From positions 1 through 64,000 of the forward strand of contig NZ_BSKJ01000012.1 in NCBI RefSeq assembly GCF_030159595.1: DNA of 64,000 nt, read 5' to 3'. The position numbers and the translations under genes are program-made. This document shows positions 7,592-19,437 of the stretch, piece by piece. The stretch's first letter is position 1, and each line of letters begins with the position of its first letter. Under the pieces are notes generated by a model. That model was given only the letters and a program-made list of their open reading frames with translations, was not told the DNA's origin and made no database searches. Source of the stretch: Pseudomonas putida (GTDB lineage: Bacteria; Pseudomonadota; Gammaproteobacteria; Pseudomonadales; Pseudomonadaceae).

Positions 7592-7737
7592 CCGTTATTG
7601 GTGGCCGGTCAGGCCGGCCCCGATAACAAGCTGCAAGACACCCATGTGGGTGGCGCAAACCAAGGGGTTTGCACGATTTTCTGGCTGCTCCCGCCGGGAG
7701 AAGCCAAACAAGCAGGTGACCAAGCTGGGGAACGCTG

Positions 7738-10700
7738 ATGGCTTACTCATACACTGAGAAAAAACGTATCCGCAAGGACTTTAGCAAGTTGCCGGACGTC
7801 ATGGATGTGCCTTACCTCCTGGCCATCCAGCTGGATTCGTATCGCGAATTCCTGCAAGCGGGAGCATCCAAGGATCACTTCCGCGACGTCGGCCTGCACG
7901 CGGCCTTCAAATCGGTATTCCCGATCATCAGCTACTCCGGCAATGCTGCCCTGGAGTATGTAGGCTATCGCCTGGGCGAACCCGCCTTCGATGTGAAGGA
8001 ATGTGTCCTGCGTGGCGTGACCTTCGCGGTCCCACTGCGGGTCAAGGTGCGCCTGATCATCTTCGACAAGGAATCGTCGAACAAAGCGATCAAGGACATC
8101 AAAGAGCAAGAAGTCTACATGGGTGAAATCCCCCTGATGACTGAGAACGGTACCTTCGTTATCAACGGTACCGAGCGTGTGATCGTTTCCCAGCTGCACC
8201 GTTCGCCTGGTGTGTTCTTCGACCACGACCGTGGCAAGACTCACAGCTCCGGCAAGCTGCTGTACTCCGCTCGCATCATCCCTTACCGCGGTTCCTGGCT
8301 GGACTTCGAGTTCGACCCGAAGGACTGCGTGTTCGTGCGTATCGACCGTCGCCGCAAACTGCCGGCCTCGGTGCTGCTGCGTGCCCTGGGTTACAGCACT
8401 GAAGAAGTGTTGAACACCTTCTACACCACCAACGTCTTCCACATTTCCGGCGAAAAACTCAGCCTGGAACTGGTGCCGCAGCGTCTGCGTGGTGAAGTTG
8501 CAGTCATGGACATCCATGACGAAACCGGCAAAGTCATCGTCGAGCAAGGCCGCCGTATCACTGCGCGCCACATCAACCAGCTCGAGAAGGCCGGCGTCAA
8601 GCAGCTGGACGTTCCTATGGAATACGTCCTGGGCCGCACCACCGCCAAGGCTATCGTGCATCCGGCTACCGGTGAGATCCTCGCCGAATGCAACACCGAG
8701 ATGACCACCGAACTGCTGATCAAGGTCGCCAAGGCGCAGGTTGTCCGTATCGAGACCCTGTACACCAACGACATCGACTGCGGTCCGTTCATCTCCGATA
8801 CCCTGAAGATCGACACCACCAGCAACCAGCTGGAAGCCCTGGTCGAGATCTACCGCATGATGCGTCCAGGCGAGCCGCCAACCAAGGATGCTGCCGAGAC
8901 CCTGTTCAACAACCTGTTCTTCAGCGCCGAGCGTTACGATCTGTCCGCCGTCGGCCGCATGAAGTTCAACCGTCGCATCGGTCGTACCGAGATCGAAGGT
9001 TCGGGCGTGCTGAGCAAGGAAGACATCGTCGAGGTTCTGAAGACCCTGGTCGATATCCGTAACGGCAAAGGCATCGTCGACGACATCGACCACCTGGGTA
9101 ACCGTCGCGTACGTTGCGTCGGCGAGATGGCCGAAAACCAGTTCCGCGTTGGCCTGGTGCGTGTTGAGCGCGCGGTCAAGGAACGCCTGTCCATGGCGGA
9201 AAGCGAAGGCTTGATGCCGCAAGACCTGATCAACGCCAAGCCGGTTGCGGCGGCGGTGAAAGAGTTCTTCGGTTCCAGCCAGCTGTCCCAGTTCATGGAC
9301 CAGAACAACCCGCTCTCCGAGATCACCCACAAGCGCCGCGTCTCTGCACTCGGCCCGGGCGGTCTGACCCGTGAGCGTGCTGGCTTCGAAGTCCGAGACG
9401 TACACCCGACCCACTACGGCCGTGTGTGCCCGATCGAGACCCCTGAAGGTCCGAACATCGGTCTGATCAACTCCCTGGCAGCCTATGCCCGCACCAACCA
9501 GTACGGCTTCCTGGAAAGCCCGTACCGCGTGGTGAAGGAAGGCGTTGTCAGCGACGACATCGTGTTCCTGTCGGCAATCGAAGAAGCGGATCACGTCATC
9601 GCTCAGGCTTCGGCCGCGATGAACGAGAAGAAGCAGCTGATCGATGAGCTGGTAGCTGTTCGTCACCTGAACGAATTCACCGTCAAGGCGCCGGAAGACG
9701 TCACCCTGATGGACGTTTCGCCGAAGCAGGTTGTTTCCGTTGCTGCCTCGCTGATTCCGTTCCTTGAGCACGACGACGCCAACCGTGCCTTGATGGGTTC
9801 GAACATGCAGCGCCAAGCTGTACCAACCCTGCGTGCTGACAAGCCGCTGGTGGGTACTGGCATGGAGCGCAACGTTGCGCGTGACTCCGGTGTCTGCGTG
9901 GTTGCTCGCCGCGGTGGCGTGATCGACTCGGTCGACGCCAGCCGTATCGTTGTTCGCGTTAACGACGACGAAGTGGAAACCGGCGAAGCAGGTGTAGATA
10001 TCTACAACCTGACCAAGTACACCCGTTCGAACCAGAACACCTGCATCAACCAGCGTCCGCTGGTGAGCAAGGGTGACAAGGTTCAGCGTAGCGACATCAT
10101 GGCCGACGGCCCGTCCACCGACATGGGTGAACTGGCGCTGGGTCAGAACATGCGCATCGCGTTCATGGCGTGGAACGGCTTCAACTTCGAAGACTCCATC
10201 TGCCTGTCCGAGCGTGTGGTTCAGGAAGACCGTTTCACCACCATCCACATCCAGGAACTGACCTGTGTGGCGCGTGACACCAAGCTTGGCCCAGAGGAAA
10301 TCACTGCGGACATCCCGAACGTGGGTGAAGCCGCACTGAACAAGCTGGACGAAGCCGGTATCGTCTATGTGGGTGCTGAAGTTGGCGCTGGTGACATCCT
10401 GGTCGGCAAGGTCACGCCAAAAGGCGAAACCCAGCTGACTCCGGAAGAAAAACTGCTGCGCGCAATCTTCGGTGAGAAAGCCAGCGACGTTAAAGACACC
10501 TCCCTGCGCGTGCCAACCGGCACCAAGGGTACTGTCATCGACGTACAGGTCTTCACCCGTGATGGCGTAGAGCGCGACAGCCGCGCCCTGGCCATCGAGA
10601 AGATGCAACTGGACGAGATCCGCAAGGACCTCAACGAAGAGTTCCGCATCGTCGAAGGTGCAACCTTCGAGCGTCTGCGTTCTGCCCTGAACGGCCAGGT

Positions 10701-11811
10701 GGTCGACGGTGGCGCGGGCCTGAAGAAAGGCACCGAGATCACTGACGAAGTGCTGGACGGTCTGGAGCACGGCCAGTGGTTCAAGCTGCGCATGGCTGAA
10801 GATGCACTGAACGAGCAGCTGGAAAAGGCTCAGCAGTACATCGTCGACCGTCGCCGTCTGCTGGACGACAAGTTCGAAGACAAGAAACGCAAGCTGCAGC
10901 AGGGCGATGACCTGGCACCGGGCGTACTGAAGATCGTCAAGGTCTACCTGGCCATCCGCCGTCGCATCCAGCCGGGTGACAAGATGGCCGGTCGTCACGG
11001 TAACAAGGGTGTTGTCTCGGTCATCATGCCGGTTGAAGACATGCCGCACGATGCCAACGGTACTCCGGTCGACGTCGTACTGAACCCGTTGGGCGTACCT
11101 TCGCGTATGAACGTTGGTCAGATCCTCGAAACCCACCTGGGCCTGGCGGCCAAGGGCTTGGGCGAGAAGATCGACCGCATGCTCGAAGAGCAGCGTAAAG
11201 CCGCTGAACTGCGCGTGTTCCTGACCGAGGTCTACAACGAGATCGGTGGTCGTCAGGAAAACCTCGAAGAGTTCACCGACGCAGAGATCCTCGCTCTGGC
11301 TCACAACCTGAAGAAAGGCGTGCCAATGGCTACTCCGGTCTTCGATGGTGCCAAAGAGCGCGAGATCAAGGCCATGCTGAAGCTGGCCGACCTGCCAGAA
11401 AGCGGCCAGATGGTGCTGTTCGATGGCCGTACCGGCAACAAGTTCGAGCGTCCTGTGACCGTTGGTTACATGTACATGCTCAAGCTGAACCACTTGGTGG
11501 ACGACAAGATGCATGCGCGTTCCACTGGTTCCTACAGCCTGGTTACCCAGCAGCCGCTGGGTGGTAAGGCGCAGTTCGGTGGTCAGCGTTTCGGGGAGAT
11601 GGAAGTGTGGGCGCTGGAAGCATACGGCGCGGCATACACCCTGCAAGAAATGCTCACAGTGAAGTCGGACGACGTGAACGGCCGTACCAAGATGTACAAG
11701 AACATCGTGGATGGCGATCACCGTATGGAGCCGGGCATGCCCGAGTCCTTCAACGTGTTGATCAAAGAGATCCGTTCGCTCGGTATCGATATCGATCTGG
11801 AAACCGAATAA
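7738..11811 (+). CDS. rpoB: DNA-directed RNA polymerase subunit beta
   Basis: The beta subunit forms one side of the RNA polymerase active cleft. The 1357-residue protein matches the Pseudomonas length. The rifampicin-binding region is at about residues 515-540, with SQFMDQNN, THKRRVSALGPGGL and the wild-type residues Asp521, His531 and Ser536 (E. coli 516, 526, 531 plus five). No common rifampicin-resistance change is visible there. The C-terminal clamp has the family motif GGQRFGEMEVWALEAYGAA. The gene is followed by rpoC after 64 bases. Confidence 0.99.
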   Translation: MAYSYTEKKRIRKDFSKLPDVMDVPYLLAIQLDSYREFLQAGASKDHFRDVGLHAAFKSVFPIISYSGNAALEYVGYRLGEPAFDVKECVLRGVTFAVPLRVKVRLIIFDKESSNKAIKDIKEQEVYMGEIPLMTENGTFVINGTERVIVSQLHRSPGVFFDHDRGKTHSSGKLLYSARIIPYRGSWLDFEFDPKDCVFVRIDRRRKLPASVLLRALGYSTEEVLNTFYTTNVFHISGEKLSLELVPQRLRGEVAVMDIHDETGKVIVEQGRRITARHINQLEKAGVKQLDVPMEYVLGRTTAKAIVHPATGEILAECNTEMTTELLIKVAKAQVVRIETLYTNDIDCGPFISDTLKIDTTSNQLEALVEIYRMMRPGEPPTKDAAETLFNNLFFSAERYDLSAVGRMKFNRRIGRTEIEGSGVLSKEDIVEVLKTLVDIRNGKGIVDDIDHLGNRRVRCVGEMAENQFRVGLVRVERAVKERLSMAESEGLMPQDLINAKPVAAAVKEFFGSSQLSQFMDQNNPLSEITHKRRVSALGPGGLTRERAGFEVRDVHPTHYGRVCPIETPEGPNIGLINSLAAYARTNQYGFLESPYRVVKEGVVSDDIVFLSAIEEADHVIAQASAAMNEKKQLIDELVAVRHLNEFTVKAPEDVTLMDVSPKQVVSVAASLIPFLEHDDANRALMGSNMQRQAVPTLRADKPLVGTGMERNVARDSGVCVVARRGGVIDSVDASRIVVRVNDDEVETGEAGVDIYNLTKYTRSNQNTCINQRPLVSKGDKVQRSDIMADGPSTDMGELALGQNMRIAFMAWNGFNFEDSICLSERVVQEDRFTTIHIQELTCVARDTKLGPEEITADIPNVGEAALNKLDEAGIVYVGAEVGAGDILVGKVTPKGETQLTPEEKLLRAIFGEKASDVKDTSLRVPTGTKGTVIDVQVFTRDGVERDSRALAIEKMQLDEIRKDLNEEFRIVEGATFERLRSALNGQVVDGGAGLKKGTEITDEVLDGLEHGQWFKLRMAEDALNEQLEKAQQYIVDRRRLLDDKFEDKKRKLQQGDDLAPGVLKIVKVYLAIRRRIQPGDKMAGRHGNKGVVSVIMPVEDMPHDANGTPVDVVLNPLGVPSRMNVGQILETHLGLAAKGLGEKIDRMLEEQRKAAELRVFLTEVYNEIGGRQENLEEFTDAEILALAHNLKKGVPMATPVFDGAKEREIKAMLKLADLPESGQMVLFDGRTGNKFERPVTVGYMYMLKLNHLVDDKMHARSTGSYSLVTQQPLGGKAQFGGQRFGEMEVWALEAYGAAYTLQEMLTVKSDDVNGRTKMYKNIVDGDHRMEPGMPESFNVLIKEIRSLGIDIDLETE

Positions 11812-11875
11812 CACGTGACGCGAAGGGGAGTGGGGCAGGTAATGCCCGCTCCCTGCTCCGCCAGGAGGAAAGGCC

Positions 11876-14800
11876 TTGAAAGACCTACTGAATTTGCTGA
11901 AAAACCAGGGTCAAGTCGAAGAGTTCGACGCCATCCGCATCGGTCTGGCGTCGCCTGAAATGATCCGTTCGTGGTCGTTCGGTGAAGTTAAGAAGCCGGA
12001 AACCATCAACTACCGTACGTTCAAGCCTGAGCGTGACGGCCTGTTCTGCGCCAAGATCTTTGGCCCAGTCAAGGACTACGAGTGCCTGTGCGGTAAGTAC
12101 AAGCGCCTCAAGCACCGCGGCGTAATCTGCGAGAAGTGTGGCGTTGAAGTTGCCCTGGCCAAGGTTCGTCGTGAGCGCATGGCGCACATCGAACTGGCCT
12201 CGCCGGTTGCCCACATCTGGTTCCTGAAGTCGCTGCCGTCCCGTATCGGCCTGCTGATGGACATGACCCTGCGTGATATCGAACGCGTTCTCTACTTCGA
12301 GAGCTATGTCGTTATCGACCCAGGCATGACCACCCTGGAAAAGGGCCAGCTGCTGAACGACGAGCAGTACTTCGAAGCGCTGGAAGAGTTCGGTGATGAC
12401 TTCGACGCACGCATGGGTGCCGAGGCTGTCCGCGAACTGCTGCACGCTATCGACCTGGAGCACGAGATCGGCCGCCTGCGCGAAGAGATTCCGCAGACCA
12501 ACTCGGAAACCAAGATCAAGAAGCTGTCCAAGCGCCTGAAGCTGATGGAGGCTTTCCAGGGCTCGGGCAACCTGCCTGAGTGGATGGTCCTGACCGTCCT
12601 GCCAGTGCTGCCGCCGGACCTGCGTCCGCTGGTTCCGCTGGATGGCGGCCGCTTCGCGACCTCCGACCTGAACGACCTGTATCGTCGGGTGATCAACCGT
12701 AACAACCGTCTCAAGCGCCTGCTGGATCTGTCGGCGCCAGACATCATCGTGCGCAACGAAAAGCGCATGCTGCAGGAAGCGGTCGACGCCCTGCTGGACA
12801 ACGGCCGTCGCGGTCGCGCCATCACTGGCTCGAACAAGCGTCCGCTGAAGTCCCTGGCCGACATGATCAAAGGTAAGCAAGGTCGCTTCCGTCAGAACTT
12901 GCTCGGTAAGCGTGTGGACTACTCTGGCCGTTCGGTAATTACCGTAGGCCCGACCCTGCGTCTGCACCAGTGCGGTCTGCCGAAGAAGATGGCTCTCGAG
13001 CTGTTCAAGCCGTTCATTTTCGGCAAGCTGGAAATGCGTGGTCTGGCGACCACCATCAAGGCTGCCAAGAAGATGGTCGAGCGCGAACTGCCAGAGGTGT
13101 GGGACGTTCTCGCTGAAGTGATTCGCGAACACCCCGTGCTGCTCAACCGTGCACCAACCCTGCACCGTCTGGGTATCCAGGCCTTTGAACCGGTTCTGAT
13201 CGAAGGTAAGGCTATCCAGCTGCATCCACTGGTCTGCGCCGCGTACAACGCCGACTTCGACGGTGACCAGATGGCCGTTCACGTGCCGCTGACGCTGGAA
13301 GCCCAGCTCGAAGCGCGCGCGCTGATGATGTCGACCAACAACATCCTGTCGCCAGCGAACGGTGAGCCAATCATCGTTCCGTCGCAGGACGTGGTTCTGG
13401 GTCTGTACTACATGACCCGTGAAGCCATCAACGCCAAGGGCGAAGGTCGGGTGTTTGCCGACCTGCAGGAAGTCGACCGCGTATTCCGCGCCGGCGAAGC
13501 TGCCCTGCACGCGAAAATCAAGGTTCGTATCAACGAAACCGTGAAAGACCGCGACGGCAGCGTTACCAAGAACACCCGTATTGTCGACACCACTGTCGGC
13601 CGCGCGCTGCTGTTCCAGGTTGTACCGGCAGGCCTGCCGTACGACGTGGTCAACCAGCCGATGAAGAAGAAGGCGATCTCCAAGCTGATCAACCAGTGCT
13701 ACCGCGTGGTTGGTCTGAAAGAGACCGTTATCTTCGCTGACCAGCTGATGTACACCGGTTTTGCTTACTCCACCATCTCTGGCGTGTCCATTGGTGTGAA
13801 CGACTTTGTCATCCCTGATGAGAAAGCGCGCATCATCAACAGCGCTACCGATGAAGTGAAGGAAATCGAAAGCCAGTACGCCTCCGGCCTGGTAACCCAG
13901 GGCGAGAAGTACAACAAGGTCATCGACTTGTGGTCGAAGGCGAACGACGAAGTGTCCAAAGCGATGATGGCTAACCTCTCGAAAGAGAAGGTCATCGACC
14001 GCGAAGGCAAGGAAGTCGAGCAAGAATCCTTCAACTCGATGTACATGATGGCTGACTCCGGTGCGCGGGGTTCCGCAGCCCAGATCCGTCAGCTGGCCGG
14101 TATGCGTGGCCTGATGGCCAAGCCGGACGGCTCGATCATCGAGACGCCGATCACTGCGAACTTCCGTGAAGGTCTGAGCGTACTCCAGTACTTCATCTCG
14201 ACTCACGGTGCTCGTAAAGGTCTGGCGGATACCGCGTTGAAGACTGCGAACTCCGGTTACCTGACCCGTCGTCTGGTAGACGTTGCGCAAGACTTGGTTG
14301 TAACCGAGATCGATTGCGGTACCGACCATGGCTTGTTGATGACTCCGCACATTGAAGGCGGTGACGTTGTAGAGCCGCTGGGTGAGCGTGTACTGGGTCG
14401 TGTCATCGCCCGCGACGTGTTCAAGCCAGGCACCGAGGACGTCATCGTTCCGGCCGGTACCCTGGTCGACGAGCAGTGGGTCGAGTTCATCGAGCTGAAC
14501 AGCATCGACGAAGTGATCGTGCGTTCGCCGATCAACTGCGAAACCCGCTACGGCATCTGCGCCAAGTGCTACGGTCGTGACCTGGCGCGCGGTCACCAGG
14601 TGAACATCGGTGAAGCTGTCGGCGTTATCGCTGCACAGTCGATCGGTGAACCGGGTACCCAGCTGACCATGCGTACGTTCCACATCGGTGGTGCTGCAAG
14701 CCGTACTTCGGCTGCCGACAGCGTCCAGGTGAAGAACGGCGGTATGGTACGTCTGCACAACCTGAAGCAGGTCGTGCGCGCTGATGGCAACCTGGTTGCT

Positions 14801-16075
14801 GTTTCGCGTTCTGGCGAGCTGGCCATTGCCGACGAGTTCGGTCGTGAGCGTGAGCGTTACAAGCTGCCTTACGGTGCGGTGATTTCGGTCAAGGAAGGTG
14901 AGAAGGTCGAAGCTGGCGCCATCGTCGCCAAGTGGGACCCGCACACCCACCCGATCGTTACCGAGCTGAAAGGTACCGTGACCTTCGTGGGCATGGAAGA
15001 AAACATCACCATCAAGCGCCAGACCGACGAGCTGACCGGCCTGACCAACATTGAAGTACTGGACGTCAAGGATCGCCCTGCCGCTGGCAAGGAAATCCGT
15101 CCGGCAATCAAGATGGTTGATGCCGCTGGCAAGGACCTGTACCTGCCAGGTACCGACGTACCTGCTCAGTACTTCCTGCCGGCCAACGCCCTCGTCGGCG
15201 TGGCTGACGGTGCCCAGATCGGTGTTGGTGACGTTATCGCGCGTATCCCGCAAGAAACGTCGAAAACCCGTGACATCACCGGTGGTCTGCCGCGCGTTGC
15301 CGACCTGTTCGAAGCGCGTCGTCCGAAAGAAGCCTCGATTCTGGCTGAAGTCAGCGGCACCATCGCGTTCGGTAAAGAGACCAAGGGCAAGCGTCGTCTG
15401 GTCATCACTCCGACCGACGGTAGCGATCCGTACGAAGAGCTGATTCCGAAGTGGCGTCATCTGAACGTCTTCGAAGGTGAGCAGGTAAACCGCGGCGAAG
15501 TTATCTCCGACGGCCCGAGCGATCCGCACGACATCCTGCGTCTGCTGGGTGTGAGCGCGCTGGCGAAGTACATCGTCAACGAGATTCAGGACGTTTACCG
15601 TCTGCAAGGCGTTAAGATCAACGACAAGCACATCGAGACCATCCTGCGTCAGATGCTGCGCAAGGTCGAGATCTCCGAGTCGGGCGATTCCAGCTTCATC
15701 AAGGGCGACCAGATGGAACTGACTCATGTACTGGTCGAGAACGAGCGTCTCGCCGGTGAGGACAAGTTCATCTCGAAGTTCACGCGTGTACTGCTGGGTA
15801 TCACCAAGGCGTCGTTGTCGACCGAATCGTTCATCTCCGCGGCTTCCTTCCAGGAAACCACTCGCGTGTTGACCGAGGCGGCGGTAACTGGCAAGCGCGA
15901 CTACCTGCGCGGCCTGAAAGAGAACGTGGTCGTGGGTCGTCTGATCCCGGCCGGTACCGGTCTGGCTTACCACAGCGAGCGCAAGCGTCGCCGTGATGCC
16001 GACAAACCGCTGCGCGTAAGTGCCAGTGAGGTGGAAGCCGCACTGACCGAAGCGCTGAATTCCAGCGGTAACTAA
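11876..16075 (+). CDS. rpoC: DNA-directed RNA polymerase subunit beta'
   Basis: The beta' subunit holds the catalytic magnesium. The 1399-residue protein has the N-terminal zinc site (Cys70, Cys72, Cys85, Cys88), the active-site NADFDGDQM with Asp460, Asp462 and Asp464, and the second zinc site in the C-terminal half (CETRYGICAKCYGRDL). Translation starts at TTG 11876, eight bases after a perfect AGGAGG. The following KDLLNLLKNQGQVEEFD matches the family start, so the rare start codon appears real. A long hairpin after the stop separates it from the str genes. Confidence 0.98.
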   Translation: MKDLLNLLKNQGQVEEFDAIRIGLASPEMIRSWSFGEVKKPETINYRTFKPERDGLFCAKIFGPVKDYECLCGKYKRLKHRGVICEKCGVEVALAKVRRERMAHIELASPVAHIWFLKSLPSRIGLLMDMTLRDIERVLYFESYVVIDPGMTTLEKGQLLNDEQYFEALEEFGDDFDARMGAEAVRELLHAIDLEHEIGRLREEIPQTNSETKIKKLSKRLKLMEAFQGSGNLPEWMVLTVLPVLPPDLRPLVPLDGGRFATSDLNDLYRRVINRNNRLKRLLDLSAPDIIVRNEKRMLQEAVDALLDNGRRGRAITGSNKRPLKSLADMIKGKQGRFRQNLLGKRVDYSGRSVITVGPTLRLHQCGLPKKMALELFKPFIFGKLEMRGLATTIKAAKKMVERELPEVWDVLAEVIREHPVLLNRAPTLHRLGIQAFEPVLIEGKAIQLHPLVCAAYNADFDGDQMAVHVPLTLEAQLEARALMMSTNNILSPANGEPIIVPSQDVVLGLYYMTREAINAKGEGRVFADLQEVDRVFRAGEAALHAKIKVRINETVKDRDGSVTKNTRIVDTTVGRALLFQVVPAGLPYDVVNQPMKKKAISKLINQCYRVVGLKETVIFADQLMYTGFAYSTISGVSIGVNDFVIPDEKARIINSATDEVKEIESQYASGLVTQGEKYNKVIDLWSKANDEVSKAMMANLSKEKVIDREGKEVEQESFNSMYMMADSGARGSAAQIRQLAGMRGLMAKPDGSIIETPITANFREGLSVLQYFISTHGARKGLADTALKTANSGYLTRRLVDVAQDLVVTEIDCGTDHGLLMTPHIEGGDVVEPLGERVLGRVIARDVFKPGTEDVIVPAGTLVDEQWVEFIELNSIDEVIVRSPINCETRYGICAKCYGRDLARGHQVNIGEAVGVIAAQSIGEPGTQLTMRTFHIGGAASRTSAADSVQVKNGGMVRLHNLKQVVRADGNLVAVSRSGELAIADEFGRERERYKLPYGAVISVKEGEKVEAGAIVAKWDPHTHPIVTELKGTVTFVGMEENITIKRQTDELTGLTNIEVLDVKDRPAAGKEIRPAIKMVDAAGKDLYLPGTDVPAQYFLPANALVGVADGAQIGVGDVIARIPQETSKTRDITGGLPRVADLFEARRPKEASILAEVSGTIAFGKETKGKRRLVITPTDGSDPYEELIPKWRHLNVFEGEQVNRGEVISDGPSDPHDILRLLGVSALAKYIVNEIQDVYRLQGVKINDKHIETILRQMLRKVEISESGDSSFIKGDQMELTHVLVENERLAGEDKFISKFTRVLLGITKASLSTESFISAASFQETTRVLTEAAVTGKRDYLRGLKENVVVGRLIPAGTGLAYHSERKRRRDADKPLRVSASEVEAALTEALNSSGN

Positions 16076-16085
16076 GTACAGGGCA

Positions 16086-16166
16086 GGGCCCCGGCAACCC
16101 TCGAGCGGCCATCGGCGACATGAAATGTTGCCGATGATCGGGCGAGGAGGGCCGGGGCCTTGTCTT
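16086..16166 (+). terminator. Long branched hairpin after rpoC, probable terminator
   Basis: Outer arms 16087-16095 and 16151-16159 pair perfectly. Inside them CCTCG (16099-16103) pairs with CGAGG (16143-16147), and an ATCGGC/GCCGAT stem sits at the tip. The T-run is short, so termination may be partial. The next promoter -35 box begins at 16165. Confidence 0.55.
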
Positions 16167-16193
16167 GACTGGGTGCAAGATCCTCCGTAGACT
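16165..16193 (+). promoter_or_regulatory. Promoter of the str genes (rpsL-rpsG-fusA-tufA)
   Basis: TTGACT (16165-16170) and TAGACT (16188-16193) are separated by 17 bases. It stands directly behind the rpoC hairpin and about 95 bases before rpsL. Confidence 0.65.
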
Positions 16194-16208
16194 TTTGTAC
16201 CCTTAAAT

Positions 16209-16236
16209 TTGGTGAGGCTCCGTCTCGCCAATTTTT
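16209..16236 (+). terminator. Terminator-like hairpin in the rpsL leader
   Basis: TTGGTGAG (16209-16216) pairs with CTCGCCAA (16224-16231) with one G-T pair and a seven-base loop, directly followed by TTTTT. It lies between the promoter at 16165 and rpsL, so it could attenuate the str transcript. Confidence 0.5.
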
Positions 16237-16286
16237 GGCTTTCTTGCAAGACAATAGAGTCGCAAGACAATCAGTGGAGCTAGTAG

Positions 16287-16658
16287 ATGGCAACTATCAA
16301 CCAGCTGGTACGTCAGCCGCGTAAGCGTTCGGTCGAGAAGTCCGACGTTCCTGCGCTGCAGAACTGCCCGCAACGTCGTGGCGTGTGCACCCGTGTGTAC
16401 ACCACCACGCCGAAAAAACCTAACTCGGCACTGCGTAAAGTATGCCGCGTGCGTCTGACCAACGGTTTCGAGGTTTCCTCGTACATCGGCGGTGAAGGCC
16501 ACAACCTGCAAGAGCACAGCGTCGTCCTGATCCGTGGCGGCCGTGTAAAAGACTTGCCAGGTGTTCGTTACCACACCGTTCGCGGCTCTCTGGATACTTC
16601 GGGCGTTAAAGGCCGTAACCAGGGTCGTTCGAAATACGGTACCAAGCGTCCGAAGTAA
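16287..16658 (+). CDS. rpsL: 30S ribosomal protein S12
   Basis: S12 sits at the decoding centre and controls accuracy. The 123-residue protein carries the wild-type residues Lys43 (in TPKKPNSALRKV) and Lys88 (in GGRVKDLPGVRYH), the usual sites of streptomycin-resistance mutations, so this allele looks sensitive. The start MATINQLVRQPR matches the family. It is the first gene of the str group. Confidence 0.98.
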   Translation: MATINQLVRQPRKRSVEKSDVPALQNCPQRRGVCTRVYTTTPKKPNSALRKVCRVRLTNGFEVSSYIGGEGHNLQEHSVVLIRGGRVKDLPGVRYHTVRGSLDTSGVKGRNQGRSKYGTKRPK

Positions 16659-16764
16659 TCGGCCGTTTGCACATATCCATTTTTTTGAGTCGATAAGAGT
16701 AAGGTCGGGCAGGGGTCGAAGACCCACGTCCCGGGCTAACCTGAAGACCGTTTGAGGGCTTATC

Positions 16765-17235
16765 ATGCCAAGACGTCGTGTAGCAGCAAAACGTGAGATT
16801 CTGGACGATCCTAAATACGGATCCCAAATCCTCGCCAAGTTCATGAACCATGTGATGGAAAGCGGCAAGAAGGCTGTAGCCGAGCGCATCGTTTACGGTG
16901 CCCTGGATACCGTCAAAGCACGCAAGAACAGCGACCCCCTGGAAATCTTCGAGAAAGCTCTCGACGCCATCGCTCCGCTGGTCGAAGTAAAGTCCCGTCG
17001 TGTCGGCGGTGCCACTTACCAGGTCCCGGTTGAAGTTCGTCCATCCCGTCGTAACGCTCTGGCAATGCGCTGGCTCGTAGACTACGCCCGCAAGCGCGGC
17101 GAGAAGTCGATGGCTCTGCGCCTGGCTGGCGAGCTGCTGGATGCTGCCGAAGGCAAAGGTGCTGCAGTCAAGAAGCGTGAAGACGTTCACCGTATGGCTG
17201 AAGCCAACAAAGCGTTCTCGCACTACCGCTTCTAA
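16765..17235 (+). CDS. rpsG: 30S ribosomal protein S7
   Basis: S7 nucleates assembly of the 30S head and contacts mRNA and tRNA at the E site. The 156-residue protein has the conserved MPRRRVAAKREILDDPKYGS start and RRVGGATYQVPVEVRP. It is encoded 106 bases after rpsL. In E. coli S7 represses translation from the rpsL-rpsG intercistronic region; the comparable gap here could hold a similar site, but I cannot confirm a structure. Confidence 0.98.
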   Translation: MPRRRVAAKREILDDPKYGSQILAKFMNHVMESGKKAVAERIVYGALDTVKARKNSDPLEIFEKALDAIAPLVEVKSRRVGGATYQVPVEVRPSRRNALAMRWLVDYARKRGEKSMALRLAGELLDAAEGKGAAVKKREDVHRMAEANKAFSHYRF

Positions 17236-17265
17236 TTCAAGCATCAATCATTTTGCGAGGGCTTT

Positions 17266-19410
<2,145 letters not shown>

Positions 19411-19437
19411 TCCCCTTTAGGCAAGAGGTTCACTGTC

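Noticed and set aside
7747..11814. A 1355-codon open frame on the minus strand opposite rpoB, and similar long ones opposite rpoC (11885-16270), fusA and the EF-Tu genes
   Set aside because: These are mirror frames caused by strong codon bias in highly expressed genes, which avoids codons that read as stops on the other strand. They have no ribosome binding sites, resemble no family, and sit exactly over essential genes.
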